A DNA stretch of 64,000 bases from Neostapfia colusana (Eukaryota > Streptophyta > Magnoliopsida > Poales > Poaceae): assembly GCA_030760725.1 (NCBI GenBank), contig JASWHV010000011.1:14905501-14969500 (forward strand), read 5' to 3'. How positions within the stretch are numbered: the stretch's first letter is position 1; every line of letters begins with the position of its first letter. Shown in pieces: positions 1 to 13,400 of this stretch. A program made the translations under genes and the position numbers. Below the pieces are notes generated by a model. That model was not told the DNA's origin, made no database searches, and was given only the letters and a program-made list of their open reading frames with translations.

Positions 1-3000
1 AACCGTGAGCACGATGGCTCAGCAGGTCTTATCCGACAACCCTAGGCATGGAAATCTACATGCAAGGATGTGTAAGACAGGAAAAAGAACTTTGCAATAA
101 AGACAGGCCTACATGTTGATCCTTACTTTCAGTTTTAAAGCAACAGTTTAATGAGACTTAGGCAGCCCTCAAATCGGAAGTCCACAATCAAACAAGAAAC
201 GCTTTCCTCCGATGTGGTGTTGCCCAAAGTGGAATATAAACTTAATTAGCTCTATATCTATAGCATACAAGGTTTCTAAGACATTAATAGTTGAATACAG
301 CATATTCAGTTGGCTTATTTCACTTCTTACTACGTCACAGCGCACTGAACAAGTGGGTTCTCAAATAACCGCGAGGGGCGGTGATTGCAATCAAGAGACA
401 CCCGGATAACACGTCACATACACCCACTTTCAGAAGCATAATTCCACACCCCTTCCTACTCTGTTGTATGCAACAACCTTTCAAAGGCAACCCAAATGCC
501 GAACCGGTCCATCCGTAACGGGCAGAAGGTCCCCGCGTGGAGCGTGACTGTGTCCACCGGCAGATTTACACCTTGCTACCCTCAACCCACTCCTATAAAA
601 TGGTTGGGTAAGCCTCGGCACCCAGGTTAACCAATTACATCGGTTTCCTGGTTCCCATATGCCAGTATGCATCCGGTACTGTTTGATACTTGTCCAGCAG
701 GGCCGCACACGGCTCGGTCCTCAATCGAGACCAACAGGGCTACGCACGCGAGACCTCGGCATACTGCATCATATCCCCCTTCTGGGTCTCATTTTCACAT
801 CTTAAGCTATTTTCTACCTCTTCTCATCCCGTGTGATAAATACTATCTCGCGAGTAGCTTCCAACCACTCGACTTCTACTGAGATCCTAAGGACATTAGC
901 ACGACATTCTCTACTCGTCGTGTTTGTAAACTACCCAACCCTTCATAGGATTTAAAAGGCTATACAAGTGGGGTTTCAATCACCCTAACTCTAATGCAAG
1001 CATTCACCCTAAACATAAATGATACAAATGAAGAATTTGCAAAAGTACTTCAATGCAAACCGGGGCTTGCATGGTTGTGAGTTAAACGGGAAGTCAGCTT
1101 CTGGTGAGAGAATGTCCAAGGGCTCCGGTGCGTTCTCAACTTTGGTCACTAAATGAAATGTAGCAAAATATATGTATAAGTATTAAGGACTTATAAGAAG
1201 TAACTTCTATTCATGGCTACTGCTATTTAGGATCCTTAATTGGCTTTGGGATTTTTCCAGTGGATTCTAGACTTCTAAGGATGATATGAGCAAAATTTTG
1301 AGAAATGTCATTGCACAATGTAGTCTCCGAAATTCCTACAAGTACAAGGCTTCTCTAAATTTTTAACCCAAATCAGGAGCTTTGACATAGCTAACAGCGG
1401 AAGATCTGATTAGGGAAAGTCTCCATGGTTCTCACAAAATTTGTTTCACCATTTTTGGAGCTACCAACAGAGAGATATGAATTTTTTGATTGGGCAGGAG
1501 TTCTGGAAAAGTTTCTATTTAATTTGAATTTCCAATAAAGGCTGAACCATGGAAGGAAATTTCCAATGAGGCTCAAATTTCTACTGGAGATCTGTAGTAT
1601 GATGAGGAACCTCCTGGCCAAATTATAAGAAATTCCATTACAGGGATCTTCTGGAATTAGTTCCCAAATATTTAAGTTTGATGAATTTTGGAGAAATTAC
1701 CACAGATCCTCAGATCAATTTCTTTGCATTTATGCAATGTACTGACTGAGAGGAATCAAGCAAATTTTGTTTCACAAATTTTGGATATTCCTACTGAGAG
1801 TTATGGTCCTTTGAAGTTTGCACTAAATCAGGAAATTGAAGAAATGTTTAAATTCTGGCTGTGGGCCCCACCCGTGGCGCTATCCACTCAGATGACGGCA
1901 GCACCGAGGCCACGGGGTCATTTTCCGCGTAGCCACACCCGATCCGGTGCCACAGGCCAATCCCCGTGCGGTACAGAGGCTGACCGGTGGGACCCGGTCC
2001 TCCTTCTTCTTCCTCACGCTGCCCACGCCTCCCACGGCGGCGCACGACGGTGAGGCTTGCCGGGATGGGGTTCCCGTGGTCCGAACTTCCCCAAACTCGC
2101 CGCCTGTGAGTTCTACACCGTGCTGAACACGATGGTGGGGTTGGGGGCGGATGACAATGGCCGGAACGGTGCTCACACCGACGACCCTGTCGAATCTCAC
2201 TTCGGCTACCTCGTTCTCACTCGACAGTGGGTTTTTCGGGTTAGGTTTGCGCTAAAAGCACCAGTGTCACCTGGACAACGTCGACCCATAGCCCGATCTC
2301 CATGAAAACCACTAGAGAGGGAACCTCACCAGCGACACGAGCCTGTAAAATGACGGCGGTGAAAAAAACTCGGTTCCCGGTACCTCTACTTGATCATTTG
2401 AGTTGTTAGGACTTCGGAGAGGTGCGCAAGCATGAGCAGGAGCTACTCTAAGGTCATCCAGCGTGGAGCTACCGGAGCACGACGAGTTTCCCTGAAGAGT
2501 CCTCGGGTTTCTAAAGAACCGCCGGCGCCGAACTTCAAATTACTTGGTGCCAGAGCTAAGAAGGCAGGAACTGCTTGGAGGGACGGAAGAAGGGTTCCTA
2601 ATGCACCTCAGGAACCTTTTGTTTAATCGGAAGAGGCTGTCAATCCGTCGGGCGACGGTGCGCTGCAGAGATGATCAACGCCGGGGGTCCGAAGGAAATT
2701 CCAGCTCACAGGAGCCAACCACCGGTGTTGGTGTCTGCTTAAGGCTTCGGAGAGCAGGAGGGAAACCTGGCGCAACGTTCCCATGGCTCAGTCGCGCGAG
2801 AGGCACGCCGAGTTTTCCGGGCATCGATGAGCCGAAAGGTTCTTCCGCCGGGGAGTTTGTTTGCGCGAGCGTTCGAGCAGAGCGCTGAGAAGCTGCGGTG
2901 TAACGTTGATAAGAGCAGAGGATGCACTCGGCGTCCGCTTTGAGCACCCATGCACACGAACCAACATTGGGAGCAGCGAGGAAGTAGCTCGGTGGAAACG

Positions 3001-3660
3001 TCGGCCGGAGGACTTAGCCGGGAGCTGGCGCCCGCGCGTGAACAGCCGAGGGAAAACAGAGACTTTGCCTCTGTGGTGACTGACCAGCGGGCTCCCTCCC
3101 ACCTAATGCTCCTTTGATATTTTCCCATTTGCCTCCAAATTAAATCCTTTGCTTCCTCCCAAATCCATGGTTTGAAAAGTTGAATCCAAAATGATTTGAA
3201 TTCTCGTGTGAAGTTTGAATTGTGTTTTGTCATTTGAATTTTAAATGGAATTTGAGTTCTCCCTTTTGTATTGTTCCAAAAACATAGCAAACCAACTCCA
3301 AAGTTTCTTATTTTTGGCATGGCTGCTAATTCAAATGTGGGGAACACATTTGAGGAACCCAATTTGCAAATTAAAGAAATTGGAATTTGAAACTGAATTT
3401 GAAATTCAGATTAGAGGGCTTCCTCTTTTAATCCCAAACAAATATTAAAACCCCTCCAAATGAGCTGAAATTTGGAAGGTTGAATATTTGAAATATGAAG
3501 ACCCAAGTTATGCATTTAGATCTCCATGTTTGGAAGTTTTGGGAAATTTAATTCCTCACTTTGAACTTACACCGTTATAATTCAAAGTTTTAATTCCCAT
3601 CATTTTTCCTAAGTGTACATGAGCTGAATTTTTCTTGCTACCACTTTTGGGGATTTTACA
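1..3660 (-). repeat. Minus-oriented gypsy LTR, same family as G1, cut by window edge
   Basis: The right end (3614-3660) is the reverse complement of the first bases of the G1 LTR (TGTAAAATCCCCAAAAGTGG on the minus strand), so the LTR start is at 3660 and its end lies left of base 1. The order matches G1 read backwards: primer-proximal block with the conserved GCGTTTCTTGTTTGATTG core (182-202), TACGTCA site near 330, repeat units around 1220-1850, GC-rich core 1860-3100, AT-rich start 3100-3660. It abuts the interior of a second LTR at 3661, so it is a 5' LTR of an element lying to the left, or a solo LTR. Small open frames in the GC-rich core are not supported as genes. It is clearly more diverged from G1 than the two G1 LTRs are from each other. 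Confidence 0.85.
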
Positions 3661-6600
3661 CGTCTCCTCCTCAGGAGTCCCTTCCTCATAACACCCTGCA
3701 AAAGCTTCAAACACAAACAGTAAGCACGATGGCTCAGCAAGTCTGACCCGTCTTTCCTATACATGAAACTTCTACATGCTGCATCATGCGTAATTGGGAG
3801 TGTAAGTTGCAAAGGACTCGCCTAATTATTTGGACCTTACTTTTAAGTTTTAGCAGCAAATTGTGGAGAACCTCACGCTAAGGAACATGAGAGAGCCACA
3901 ATCAAACAAGAAACGCATTTCTCTAATGTACTTTGCCTTAGGTAAAAAAGAACTTTAATTAGCTCTAAACTATAGCACTTCATTAGTAATCAAGGTACAT
4001 CATTCAAATAAGCAATCTTTTAACATGTATCTAGCCTGTTCTTTCTACGTCACGGTACAGTGAACAAGTGGTACTCACTGACCGCGAGGGACGGCGATTA
4101 TAATCGATATACACCTGCAGGGTTACCCAAATAACCTGTCACGTATGCCCGTACTCGATGTTGCCTACAGCAACCATCACGGACGTCGTATGCAACCACC
4201 TTTCACCCGTCATCCAAATGTTGAACTGGTCCAATCGTCCCGAACAAGAGGTCTCTGCGCGCGCATCTGTAGGGCCGCCAGCCGATTTACACCTCAAGCT
4301 CTAAACCTACCCTCTGAACGACCAGCTATGCCTCAACACCCAGCTACCCGAGTTACACCGGTTTCCCGATTCCCATATATCCGGTAGGTATTCGGTACTG
4401 TTCTAGATTGCTCAACAGGCCCGCACACGGCTCGGTCCTCAATCGACACAATCGGAGCTATGGCGCCCAGGCCCCAACGTCCTGCTACCCTTACTCTCCG
4501 CTCAGTCTCATTTTTCTTGCCATGTGTTTTATTTGCTACCTTTACCCGAGTAGTGTGCCTCTAGCCTATTATAGCGAGCAGTTCCAACTACTGGACTTGT
4601 ACCGAATCCTACCCTATCTTAGCATTGCAGTAGCTAATCAGGGTTTAAACACCTAAGTCCAAACCAGGGATTTCTTGGTTATGCATTTGGGTTTTCAAAC
4701 AAGACTCTAATACAAAATTTAAGTGGGTGCTCAAAGTAAGTTCTCAAAACAGTAAAATTTATAAAAAGGCTAATGCAACCCGGAGCTTGCCATGCCGCTG
4801 TTGGTCGTAGGCTAGCTGCTACTCGGGAGTGATGATGTCTAAGACTTCGGGCTCCTCCTTAACCTTAGCGACCACAAGAGATAAATTCATATATGTATCA
4901 ATTTGAATGCATTTAAATTGAAGTTGAATTTGTGAAGACTATAAGTCTTGCTAGACAGGCCCAATGACTCTTAAATTTTTACTGTGGTTTGGATACAATC
5001 TAAATAGGGACTTGGCCAAATTTCATTTGCAGAAAAGTTCATTTCAGCCATACACAAACAAATGTGTATTTGGCTTTAATCAGAGATCTTAGGGTGTTCT
5101 AAGGATTTTCATGGAGCAAGCCATGACTTTCTGAAAACTATATTTTCAGAGGGTTCTAATGGAGTTGGTTTCAATTAATTTGAAGGTTTCTAGCCAAAGA
5201 TATGAGCTAAACAATTTCAGAGAAAATATGAAAATGTTTCTTGACATTTTCCATTTTCTATGGAACAGTTTTATTGATCACACCATTAGGTGGATCAAAT
5301 GGACACGAATGGATCTGAAATTTTTATGGTAGCTCAGGGGTATTATGATGAACTCCTGGCCAAATTTCAGAATTTTTCTCCAAAGAGTTCTCCAGTTAAA
5401 ATTTAAACAATTTGATTTGTTGGAAAGTACTCAGAGAGCTGAATCCAACAAAATTTGGTTCACTCGATTTTAAGTTTCCTAGCCAAAGTTATGTGGATTT
5501 GAAGTTTGAAATAAATCTGAAAATCAGGGAAAAGTTTAAATCGCTGCGCGTGGGACCGGGGCTAAGTGTCAGTTTCTTAGCGGCTGACACATGGGGCTAT
5601 GGAGTATTTCACGCACAGCCACATCAGATCCGGTGCCACAGCCGATCCCTGGTTTAAATATCTGGCCGCTGACACGTGGGACCAGGGGCTTCGTCAACCT
5701 CCCGACCTCCCGTGCTCGACCGCCGCCCCCCTCGCCGGAGTGCTCGCCGAAGGGGCTTTGCCGTGCGCCAGACTCTGAGATCTTCGCCGCCTCTGCCTAA
5801 TGCCACACGGGGAACACGGTGCTGGACTTAGCTCGACATGACAACTACCACAACATGGCCGGCGACGAGAGGTGGCTTCAGAAGAACTTCAGCCGTTTCT
5901 GCTGGGCTACCTAGCACCCCAAACGATCGAGAAAAAGGTTGTAGAGCATCAGTACACCCTAGGGAAGATTGTCATGGACTCAAGGGAGCTCGGAAAAGGT
6001 CCTAGGTGAGCTCTCACTGTGCCCCGACGGCTTTCGCCATTAGCGCCGGTAGCAAAACTAGAAATGGGCGGTCTACCAAGGTTTTCTTGCTAAGACTGCG
6101 AAGGAAAGTTGTTCGCTACCAAGTCTAGCTCGTGTAGGTGCAGTTTGAGGATCTCTAAATGACTATGAAACGAGAATTTGGCGAAGCCAGACCCGAAGGT
6201 CGGTCTGCACCGAATGGAAGGAAAAGACAAAATTCGTTGCCGGTGATCGAACACTCGGGCTATGGTTTGGGGTGAGCAACACGAGGCCCTAACACGTCCC
6301 GGGATGCCTTAGCTTGGGCGTGACACTTTCTTGTTTAGGCTGTCCACGGGAACCCGAGGTGCGGAAGAGCTTAGGTCACCGGAAAAACTTTCGGTATGGG
6401 GTGAGAGCAACCGAACTCGGCCGGTTCCTATGATGGGAAAGTAGGAGGAGAGGCTCTAGTACCATTTTGCAGTTTGGAGGGATTTGGGAGCGGTGATTGC
6501 TGGTTCTCCGATCGAACCTGGTAGAGCGGTGACAGGGGCGGCGTTTCTTGCGCGAGGGAGCAGAGAAGCAAACGAATACGCCTATTTCCGGCTCGGTGTC

Positions 6601-7326
6601 GGGGATAGAGGGGGAGACGTCGGCTGAGTGTGGCGCAGGCCGAGCAGGGAGCTGGCAACGGTGTCCGGCTCGGCAGTCCTCAGTCGGTTTGATCTCTGCT
6701 TAGACTGACATGAGGGCCCCACCACTTGTTTGACCTCTGAAAGTTAATTTTCCCCACTGCTCTAAACAGTAGAGACACTAGTACCCTTGGTAAGTTTATC
6801 AAACTTCAAAATGGCCAATTGAATTTGAACAATTCAAAGTGGGATTTGACTTGATCAAATTTGCAGCAAAGGTTTAGTTGAAATTCAAATTCTATTTAAA
6901 TTTAGCCAAAATAGCTCATGTCAAGATTAACTTCAAATGGAGTGAAAATTGGTGTGTGAGCTCACAATAATGTGTCGAGTGTGAATATGGATCTCACTTT
7001 TGAATTCATGGGATGAAAGGAGTTTGAATTTGAATTTGAGTTCAAACTAGCCTCTTTCTAATTATACCCAAAAATACCTCAAAAAGGTTTTGGATTTCGT
7101 TGAAATTTGGCATGAGCATTCCTAGTAAGGTGTAGGAGTTTTTCATATGCTCAGCCCCTATATGATGCATGTGGGACATACCACTCTTGCATTTTGTGAG
7201 TTCATCCTCTAATGACCATATTGATTGTGTTACTTGCTCTTCAAATGTGTTCATAAGTTTTCCGCAAATGAGGTGTGTGTGGTGTGATGAACACTTTGGA
7301 TGTATGCAAAACCTTAGGCCATTACA
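3661..7326 (-). repeat. Minus-oriented gypsy LTR of G3-like family, interrupted on its left
   Basis: The right boundary is the LTR start on the minus strand (CA at 7325-7326, TGTAATGGCC reading inward), parallel to the G3 LTR boundary at 39769. Inside are, left to right, the U5-like part (GTAAGCACGATGGCTCAGCA near 3720), the conserved 21 bp block (3896-3916), a CTACGTCAC site near 4045, AT-rich repeat units 4870-5530, a GC-rich core 5530-6720, and an AT-rich start to 7326. The left end is not an LTR terminus: the preceding LTR ends at 3660 inside it, which marks that LTR as the later insertion. No coding sequence is supported. Family assignment is by visible similarity to 7729-10457. Confidence 0.8.
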
Positions 7327-7728
7327 TTCAAATGAGCTGAAAATTTGCTAGAATGACAATAATGTCCTAAAGAATATTATGGAAAAATTTGAGCATTTTT
7401 GAATGAACCAAACTCCCTCAATAATTCTTTTTCAGAAAACCTTCAAAGAATTTTCCAGAATTTATTATTAATTTTCATACAAATTGGGGTTCATATTTGG
7501 ATATATATTTGCAAAATGAATCCAACCCAATTTGAATCACTCAATTTGGAGGTTACTATATTAAGATATGATTTTCCAAAGTTGGAACACAATCTGGAAT
7601 AATTGTTCCTATTGAAATTCGGTTCGACCCACTGTTTTGAACTCCAGCCAATGGGAATCGAGCCACACCGGGGCTACACCATTTTGGTGCGCAGCCACAG
7701 GGGATCCCAGAGCGGCAGAAGATCACAA
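7327..7728 (-). repeat. LTR fragment resembling the middle of the G4 LTR
   Basis: This 0.4 kb piece runs in the same order as about 55390-55820 in the G4 LTR: AATGAGCTGAAA, a CCAAACTCCCTC segment, GAATCCAACCCAATTTGAAT, then GCAGCCACA and GATCCCAGA. It is therefore a minus-oriented fragment of a G4-like LTR. It lacks any TG/CA terminus. It is probably the target into which the LTR ending at 7326 inserted, and it joins the next LTR at a ragged junction near 7728. There is no gene in it. Confidence 0.65.
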
Positions 7729-10457
7729 CATTTCATATATTAACCTACGTCACGACACAGTGAACAAGCGGTACTCATAACTGCGAGGGATGGCGAAACG
7801 ACTCGATATACACCTGCAGGGATACCGAATAGCACGTCACATACGCCCACACACGGAGCTGCACATAGCACACTCACCCCGTGTCATACGGGACAACCTT
7901 TCACCTAACAGCCCAAACGTCGAACCGGTCGCACCCATACGGACAGGAACTTCTCTACATGGAGAATCTCTCTATGCCCGTTAGCGGATTTCCATCTTTC
8001 TGCCCTAAACATACACCTATAAATCGGTGCGTTATGCCTCGACGCCCGGAGGTATAGGTCACATCAGTTTATCAGAGCCTATATATCCGATATGCCTTCG
8101 GTACATTCAAAACTTGTTCAGCGGGGCCGCACATGGATTGGTCCTCAATCAACACGGACAGAGCTATGCACACAAGGCTTCCTCTTGCTGCATCCTAGCC
8201 CCTGCCTAGTATCATTCTTCTTGCTAAAGTGGTCTCACATCTCGAACCAATCCCGTGTGTCCCGAACCCTATACTCGCAAGTAGATTCCAATTACTTGAC
8301 TTGTACCGATGTCTATAAACATAAGCTCAGCATAAACTACTCAAGTACTTAGACACTACCCTCACTCTTGTTGGGATAATCTGGTTATGCATTTGGTGTT
8401 TCATCCATCCTACACCTAATGCACATACATACTTCAAACTAAGAGAGTATAAAGCAAAACTTTATAAAACTTGTTAAATGCAAGCGGGGGCTTGCCTTGT
8501 TGCTGCTGGTCAGATGTTAGCATCTCCTCCGGAAGTAGGAAGTCCAAAACTTCCGGGGTCTCTTCGCCTTCAGCGACTACATGTAAGCAATTTAATCGAT
8601 ATGTCAATTTAAATGCAATGTGTGGAATTTAGTATATAAAGACCATACTCTATCTAGACACCCCCTATGGTTCTAAAATGTTTACTGTGGCTTGGTAAGA
8701 ACCTAACCAGAGACTTGACCAAAATTCATTTGAATCAAAGCCTAATTGAGCTCTGCCCAAATAAAAGTCTAATCGGTCATTACTAGATCTTCTAAGGATT
8801 TCCAGTGATTTTCATGGATCAAACCATTACTTTATGGAAACTAGAGTTTGAGATGGTTCTAATGGAGTTGGTTTCATGTCATTTGAAGAATCCTAGAGAA
8901 ATCTATGCCCTATCAAGATTTGAGAAAATCTGAAAAATGTTTCTGTACATTTTTCCATTTTCTCAGGGCAGTTCAATTAATCACACCATTAGGGGCAATA
9001 ACTGAACTTGGATGTATCTGAAATTTTCCTGTGACTCAGGGATTTTAAAATGAACATTCTAGCCAAATTTTGAGATATTTTCCACAAAAGAATTATCCAG
9101 ATAAAATTCCCAACAGTTTAAATTTTAGGGAAATAATTCTGGCAAAATAATAAGTTTCATGAGATGAAACTTGTTTTGTTGGATAGTACTCGAAAAGCTG
9201 AATCTAAAAAAATTTGGTTCTCTAAATTTGGAGCTCCCTAGCAAAAGTTATGGCTAGTTGAAGTTTGAACAAAAATCTGAAATTCAAAGAAAAGTTTAAA
9301 CCCTGCGCGTGGGTCCCACCTGTGCTTTCTTCTTCCTCGCGCGTGCAGCATCGGGCAGCGGCGCTTCTACGGCGAGCTCCGCGGGAACCCCTCTTCCGGC
9401 CTCCCCTAGGTCTGAAACTCGCCGCCCCTCACTTTAGGGACACGGGGAACTCATCCCCGGGGTCGACCGAGGTCACCAACTGCCGGAAAGGCATCGGCGA
9501 CGAGCGGCGGCCGCGGTTCGACTTCGGCGATGTTGAACTCGCGCTAGAATAGCTCAAACTCTTCAGTTCTTGTTCCTAGAGCACCGTGGGGGATCCCTCG
9601 TCACCGGCATGAGCTCAAATCAGCTCAAAGGTGGCTGCAAATGTGAGTTCATCGGTGACCTAGGTCCAAAACTTGCGGCGGCTCGGATTTTTTTAATAAC
9701 AGCGCCTACACTTGATGATTTTCAATGCTTTTTGATCCTAGAGGAGTGTGGGAACATCTAGAACATGTTGTTAGCTCGGCAAAAGCGATGGTGGATTGAT
9801 CACTACGAATTTCGAGTTTCGGTGCATCTCGGTCCTATGAACACTGAAGCTCTCAACGGAGAAATTCTCCACCGGTCATGCAAGAGAGAAGGGAAGGTTG
9901 GCACGGTTGTATTTAGCACCTTAGGGAAGATCTTTTTCATGTAGGATGTCGACCACGAGGAAGCCCGTAGAATGCGGTCGCCGGTGAACCGAGAGTAGTC
10001 GAGTGGCGGCTGTTTACTTCGGTTGTGCGAGGCAGAGGGTGGAAAGCGCGAGAGATAATTCACGTGGGCAGGGACGTGTTGATCACTTCAGCTGACGTTT
10101 CCACGGCTTAGCACGAGGTGGTGTGCGGTGGATTCTTCGCTCAGGCGAGGCGAGCAGGAGGTGGAGGCTCCCGGGAAACAGAGGCGGTTCTCTCTTATCT
10201 CAGTCACTGACCAGTGGGTCCCACACTCTCCCCTCTAGTTCTTCTCCATTTCTTGCTGAAAATATCCCAGCTACTCACTCTTCAATGATAGACTTAGCCA
10301 CCAAGTCATTAGTCGAATTTGATTTCCTCACATTGAAGTGGGTTTGGTTAAATTTGCTTCACATTTCAGTTTGAAATTAAAAATCAGTTTTGAATTAATG
10401 CAAATTTAGCTCCCGACATGATGAACTCTAATGAGGCTAAAAATTGGTGGACTAACT
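7729..10457 (-). repeat. 3' LTR of G3, left part (split by G2)
   Basis: This is the distal part of the minus-oriented LTR that resumes at 39398 after the G2 insertion. It begins abruptly with the CTACGTCAC block (near 7745), so the primer-proximal end of this LTR is missing. Then follow AT-rich units (about 8580-9300), a GC-rich core (9300-10210) flanked by GTGGGTCCCAC motifs at 9308 and 10207, and the AT-rich section that G2 interrupts. The five bases 10453-10457 (TAACT) are the left target duplication of G2. No coding region is supported. Confidence 0.8.
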
Positions 10458-13400
10458 TGTAAATGTCCCAAAAATGTGTATGAATAAAAACTAAGGTTTA
10501 AGTTCATATGTGTGGCAAAGACATGAAAAATAGGACTTGCTAAAACTTTTCTTCATGCAAAGTAATACAAGGATGACCATCCAAAATGAGGCTCACCTTT
10601 TTATTTAAAAGTGTTGAACCAATAAGGAGTTAAATACCTCTTTGCATGTATGTTTAAAAATCAGATTTGAGATTCAAAGTTCACACATGTGGTGACCAAG
10701 AACTTTGAATAAACATGCAGCCATATAGTTGGATTTATAGGGAAAAGTTTTATCACCAACTTTGCATTTGTAGGGTGAGCTCAAAAAGGAGTTTAAGAGA
10801 AGCATTTGCAAATTCTAGCCAAATTCAGATTTGTCATACAAATTCAGACTGAATTTGGAGAATTAAAATCCTAGCTCACCTTTCCAAACTCAGAATTTTG
10901 AACATAGAGAGATTAACTTGGGAAGATCTTTTGGGGGGAAGTTGTGGGATAGGACGCACATGTCATTGAGAGGAGAGTGGAGACTTGCATATGAAGCAAA
11001 CTGTGGACTTGGCTCTGTTTTCAGTTTCACCGTAGCTTCACCTGTGTGTGCCACCGAGAGGAACCGGCGCCACCTCTTGCTGCCTGCCCCCATGCGCTGA
11101 CCCCCCGAGGTGGTGCCCTCGTGCTTCTCCCCGTGCTCACGTCCCCTCAGCCGAGCAAAGCCTCAGTTGTTCTCCTCCCCTCGCGAGCGCACGAGCAGAA
11201 GCTGCTTTTCACCTCCGCTGCTCGGTCCGGTCGAAGAAACGGCAAAACAACCGTGTCTTCCCTCCCCTGAGCTGCTAAACATTTCCGCGAGTTCGGCCTC
11301 CACCTCCCTGACCCGAAAGCAAACAAGCTACGGCCTCCCTAGCCCAAGAACAACAGTCACAGCGGCGACCTAACGTCGGCCGCCGAGCAGGCGCTCGTGG
11401 ACAGCTCCCCAAAGTAACTTCCACGACCGAGCAAGGGCGGAAAAAGGAGCGCACGGACTCCACGCTGCTTCCACCTGAAGCTCAAGCCACGTCGTGAGCT
11501 CTTGCCGGCGAATTCCGAGATTTTGCTCCGGCGGCCTCAACCCAGGCTCCCGTTACAGTTCCTCAAAATTCCTCCTCTCCAATCCTTCTTAGGGTATCAA
11601 ACTTGGCACAGAGAAGGTGGACTAGCCGTCAATCACTATCCCTTTTGCATCCAGCGCATGAAAATGCCTCAGGCCGACGAATTTTGAGCTCTACTGAGGG
11701 TGTTTATGGCGGACCCATTCGGTCGCACGATGACAACACACTTGCGGCCGTTTCCGAGCAAGCTTGCGACCATGTCGGTTCTTCCTAAGGCCCGCTGGTG
11801 CTGTAGAGCTCGTCGGCACAGGTTTTGGTGGGCTGGAGACCTTGGGCGACGCTGCCGAACCTCCACAGTAGCTGCCGCACGTCGCCGGCCATTTTCCGGC
11901 CGCAGGCAGCCTAAACCGACCCCGCAGCTGTGTTACTCGGTGCCCTAAACCCCATAACGGCGAGTCCTGGTTCGGATAGTGGCCGGGAACGCCGGTCCGG
12001 TGAGCCTCCGGTTGCTCCGGCGAGGGGGAGCGCGCGGGCACGAAAGGGGAGCCGAAGGAAGAAGAAGACGGGTGGACCCCATCTGTCAGCAGCAGGAAAT
12101 TTAAACCTGTGATCGGGTGTGGCCAGGATCCCGTGTGTTGGCGCGCTGGGAAGCTGTGGCCCCCGTGTGGCCCAGTCCAGATTGGCTGAAATTTAAAGAA
12201 GCGGGCCCAGTAGGATTTTCTGTAGGAAAACAATTCCAGTGAGGGCTCAAACTTTGGAAATTCATAATTCTCTGTAGAAACCTCCGAATTGAGTGATTCC
12301 ACTTGGGTTGGATTCATCTCTCTGAGTTCTATCCAAATATTAACTCAGATTTGCAAGAAAGTTAATATTATATTCTAGAAAATTCTTGAATTTTTTTCTG
12401 AAAAAGAATTATTGAGGGAGTTTGGGTTATCCAAAAATCCCCAAATTTTGCCAGAATATTCTTTAGCATATTGTTGACCTACTAGCAAACTTTCAGCACA
12501 TTTGAAGATCATTTGAGTATGAATTTGCTAAATACAAACTACTGTGTTCAAAAGAGTCCAGAAACATTTTCAGAAAATGTTTCCCACTTCAAAAATCGAT
12601 TCTGAGGTAATCCATAGCTCCAAAATTCATAGGGAAATTTAGGAAAGCTCTCTGAGACATAATTGGAATTGTAGGTCACTTAATTGGGCATGAAAATGCA
12701 CATTACTTCAGAATTAATTCTTTTGGGTACAAATGCTTAAAGAATTGTTCTGCGAGAACTACTCAAGTAAAAGAGCTGCATTTTGGACCAGATTACTTTC
12801 ATGTGACCTAGAACTTACATGTAAATTATCAGCCCAAGTTGAGCTGTAGAACTCCCTGTTCCTATTCTCCATACTTATGTATAGGTGGAAATACATGAGA
12901 GACATTGTGAGAATTATAGAGGACACAATTTACCTACACCTTAGCTGCAATTTGGCAAGCTAAATCCGTATGTAGTATAGAACCTTCTGTAAAAGTTTTA
13001 AGGGCATTGGAGTTCTTGTTCTTCAGTTGCACTCAAATCTTTTCAGCTTATCTATTATATTCATTAGGGATAATGGTTAGTGTATAGCTAAGACCTTAAG
13101 GTCGATTTAGTTTAAGTTTGTTTCTTTGCACAACAGACGCAAACCAAGCCATTCTTGGCTTTTCCACACAACCTCTGTTCCTAAGAAATTAATTCCATAA
13201 CTTCTTTCCATTACATTCCATAAAGCATGTGCATATGCATTTCAATAGGAACCACAACGAAGGGGATTCAAAGGAGTGATTCATTGAATTGGATCAAGCT
13301 CCGCAGAATCAAGGGTGGATCAGCAAGGACACTAACAGTTTATATACAACTACCCTGCAAAACAGGCAAGCTCCGGTTTGCATTTAACAGCTGTTAAGTT

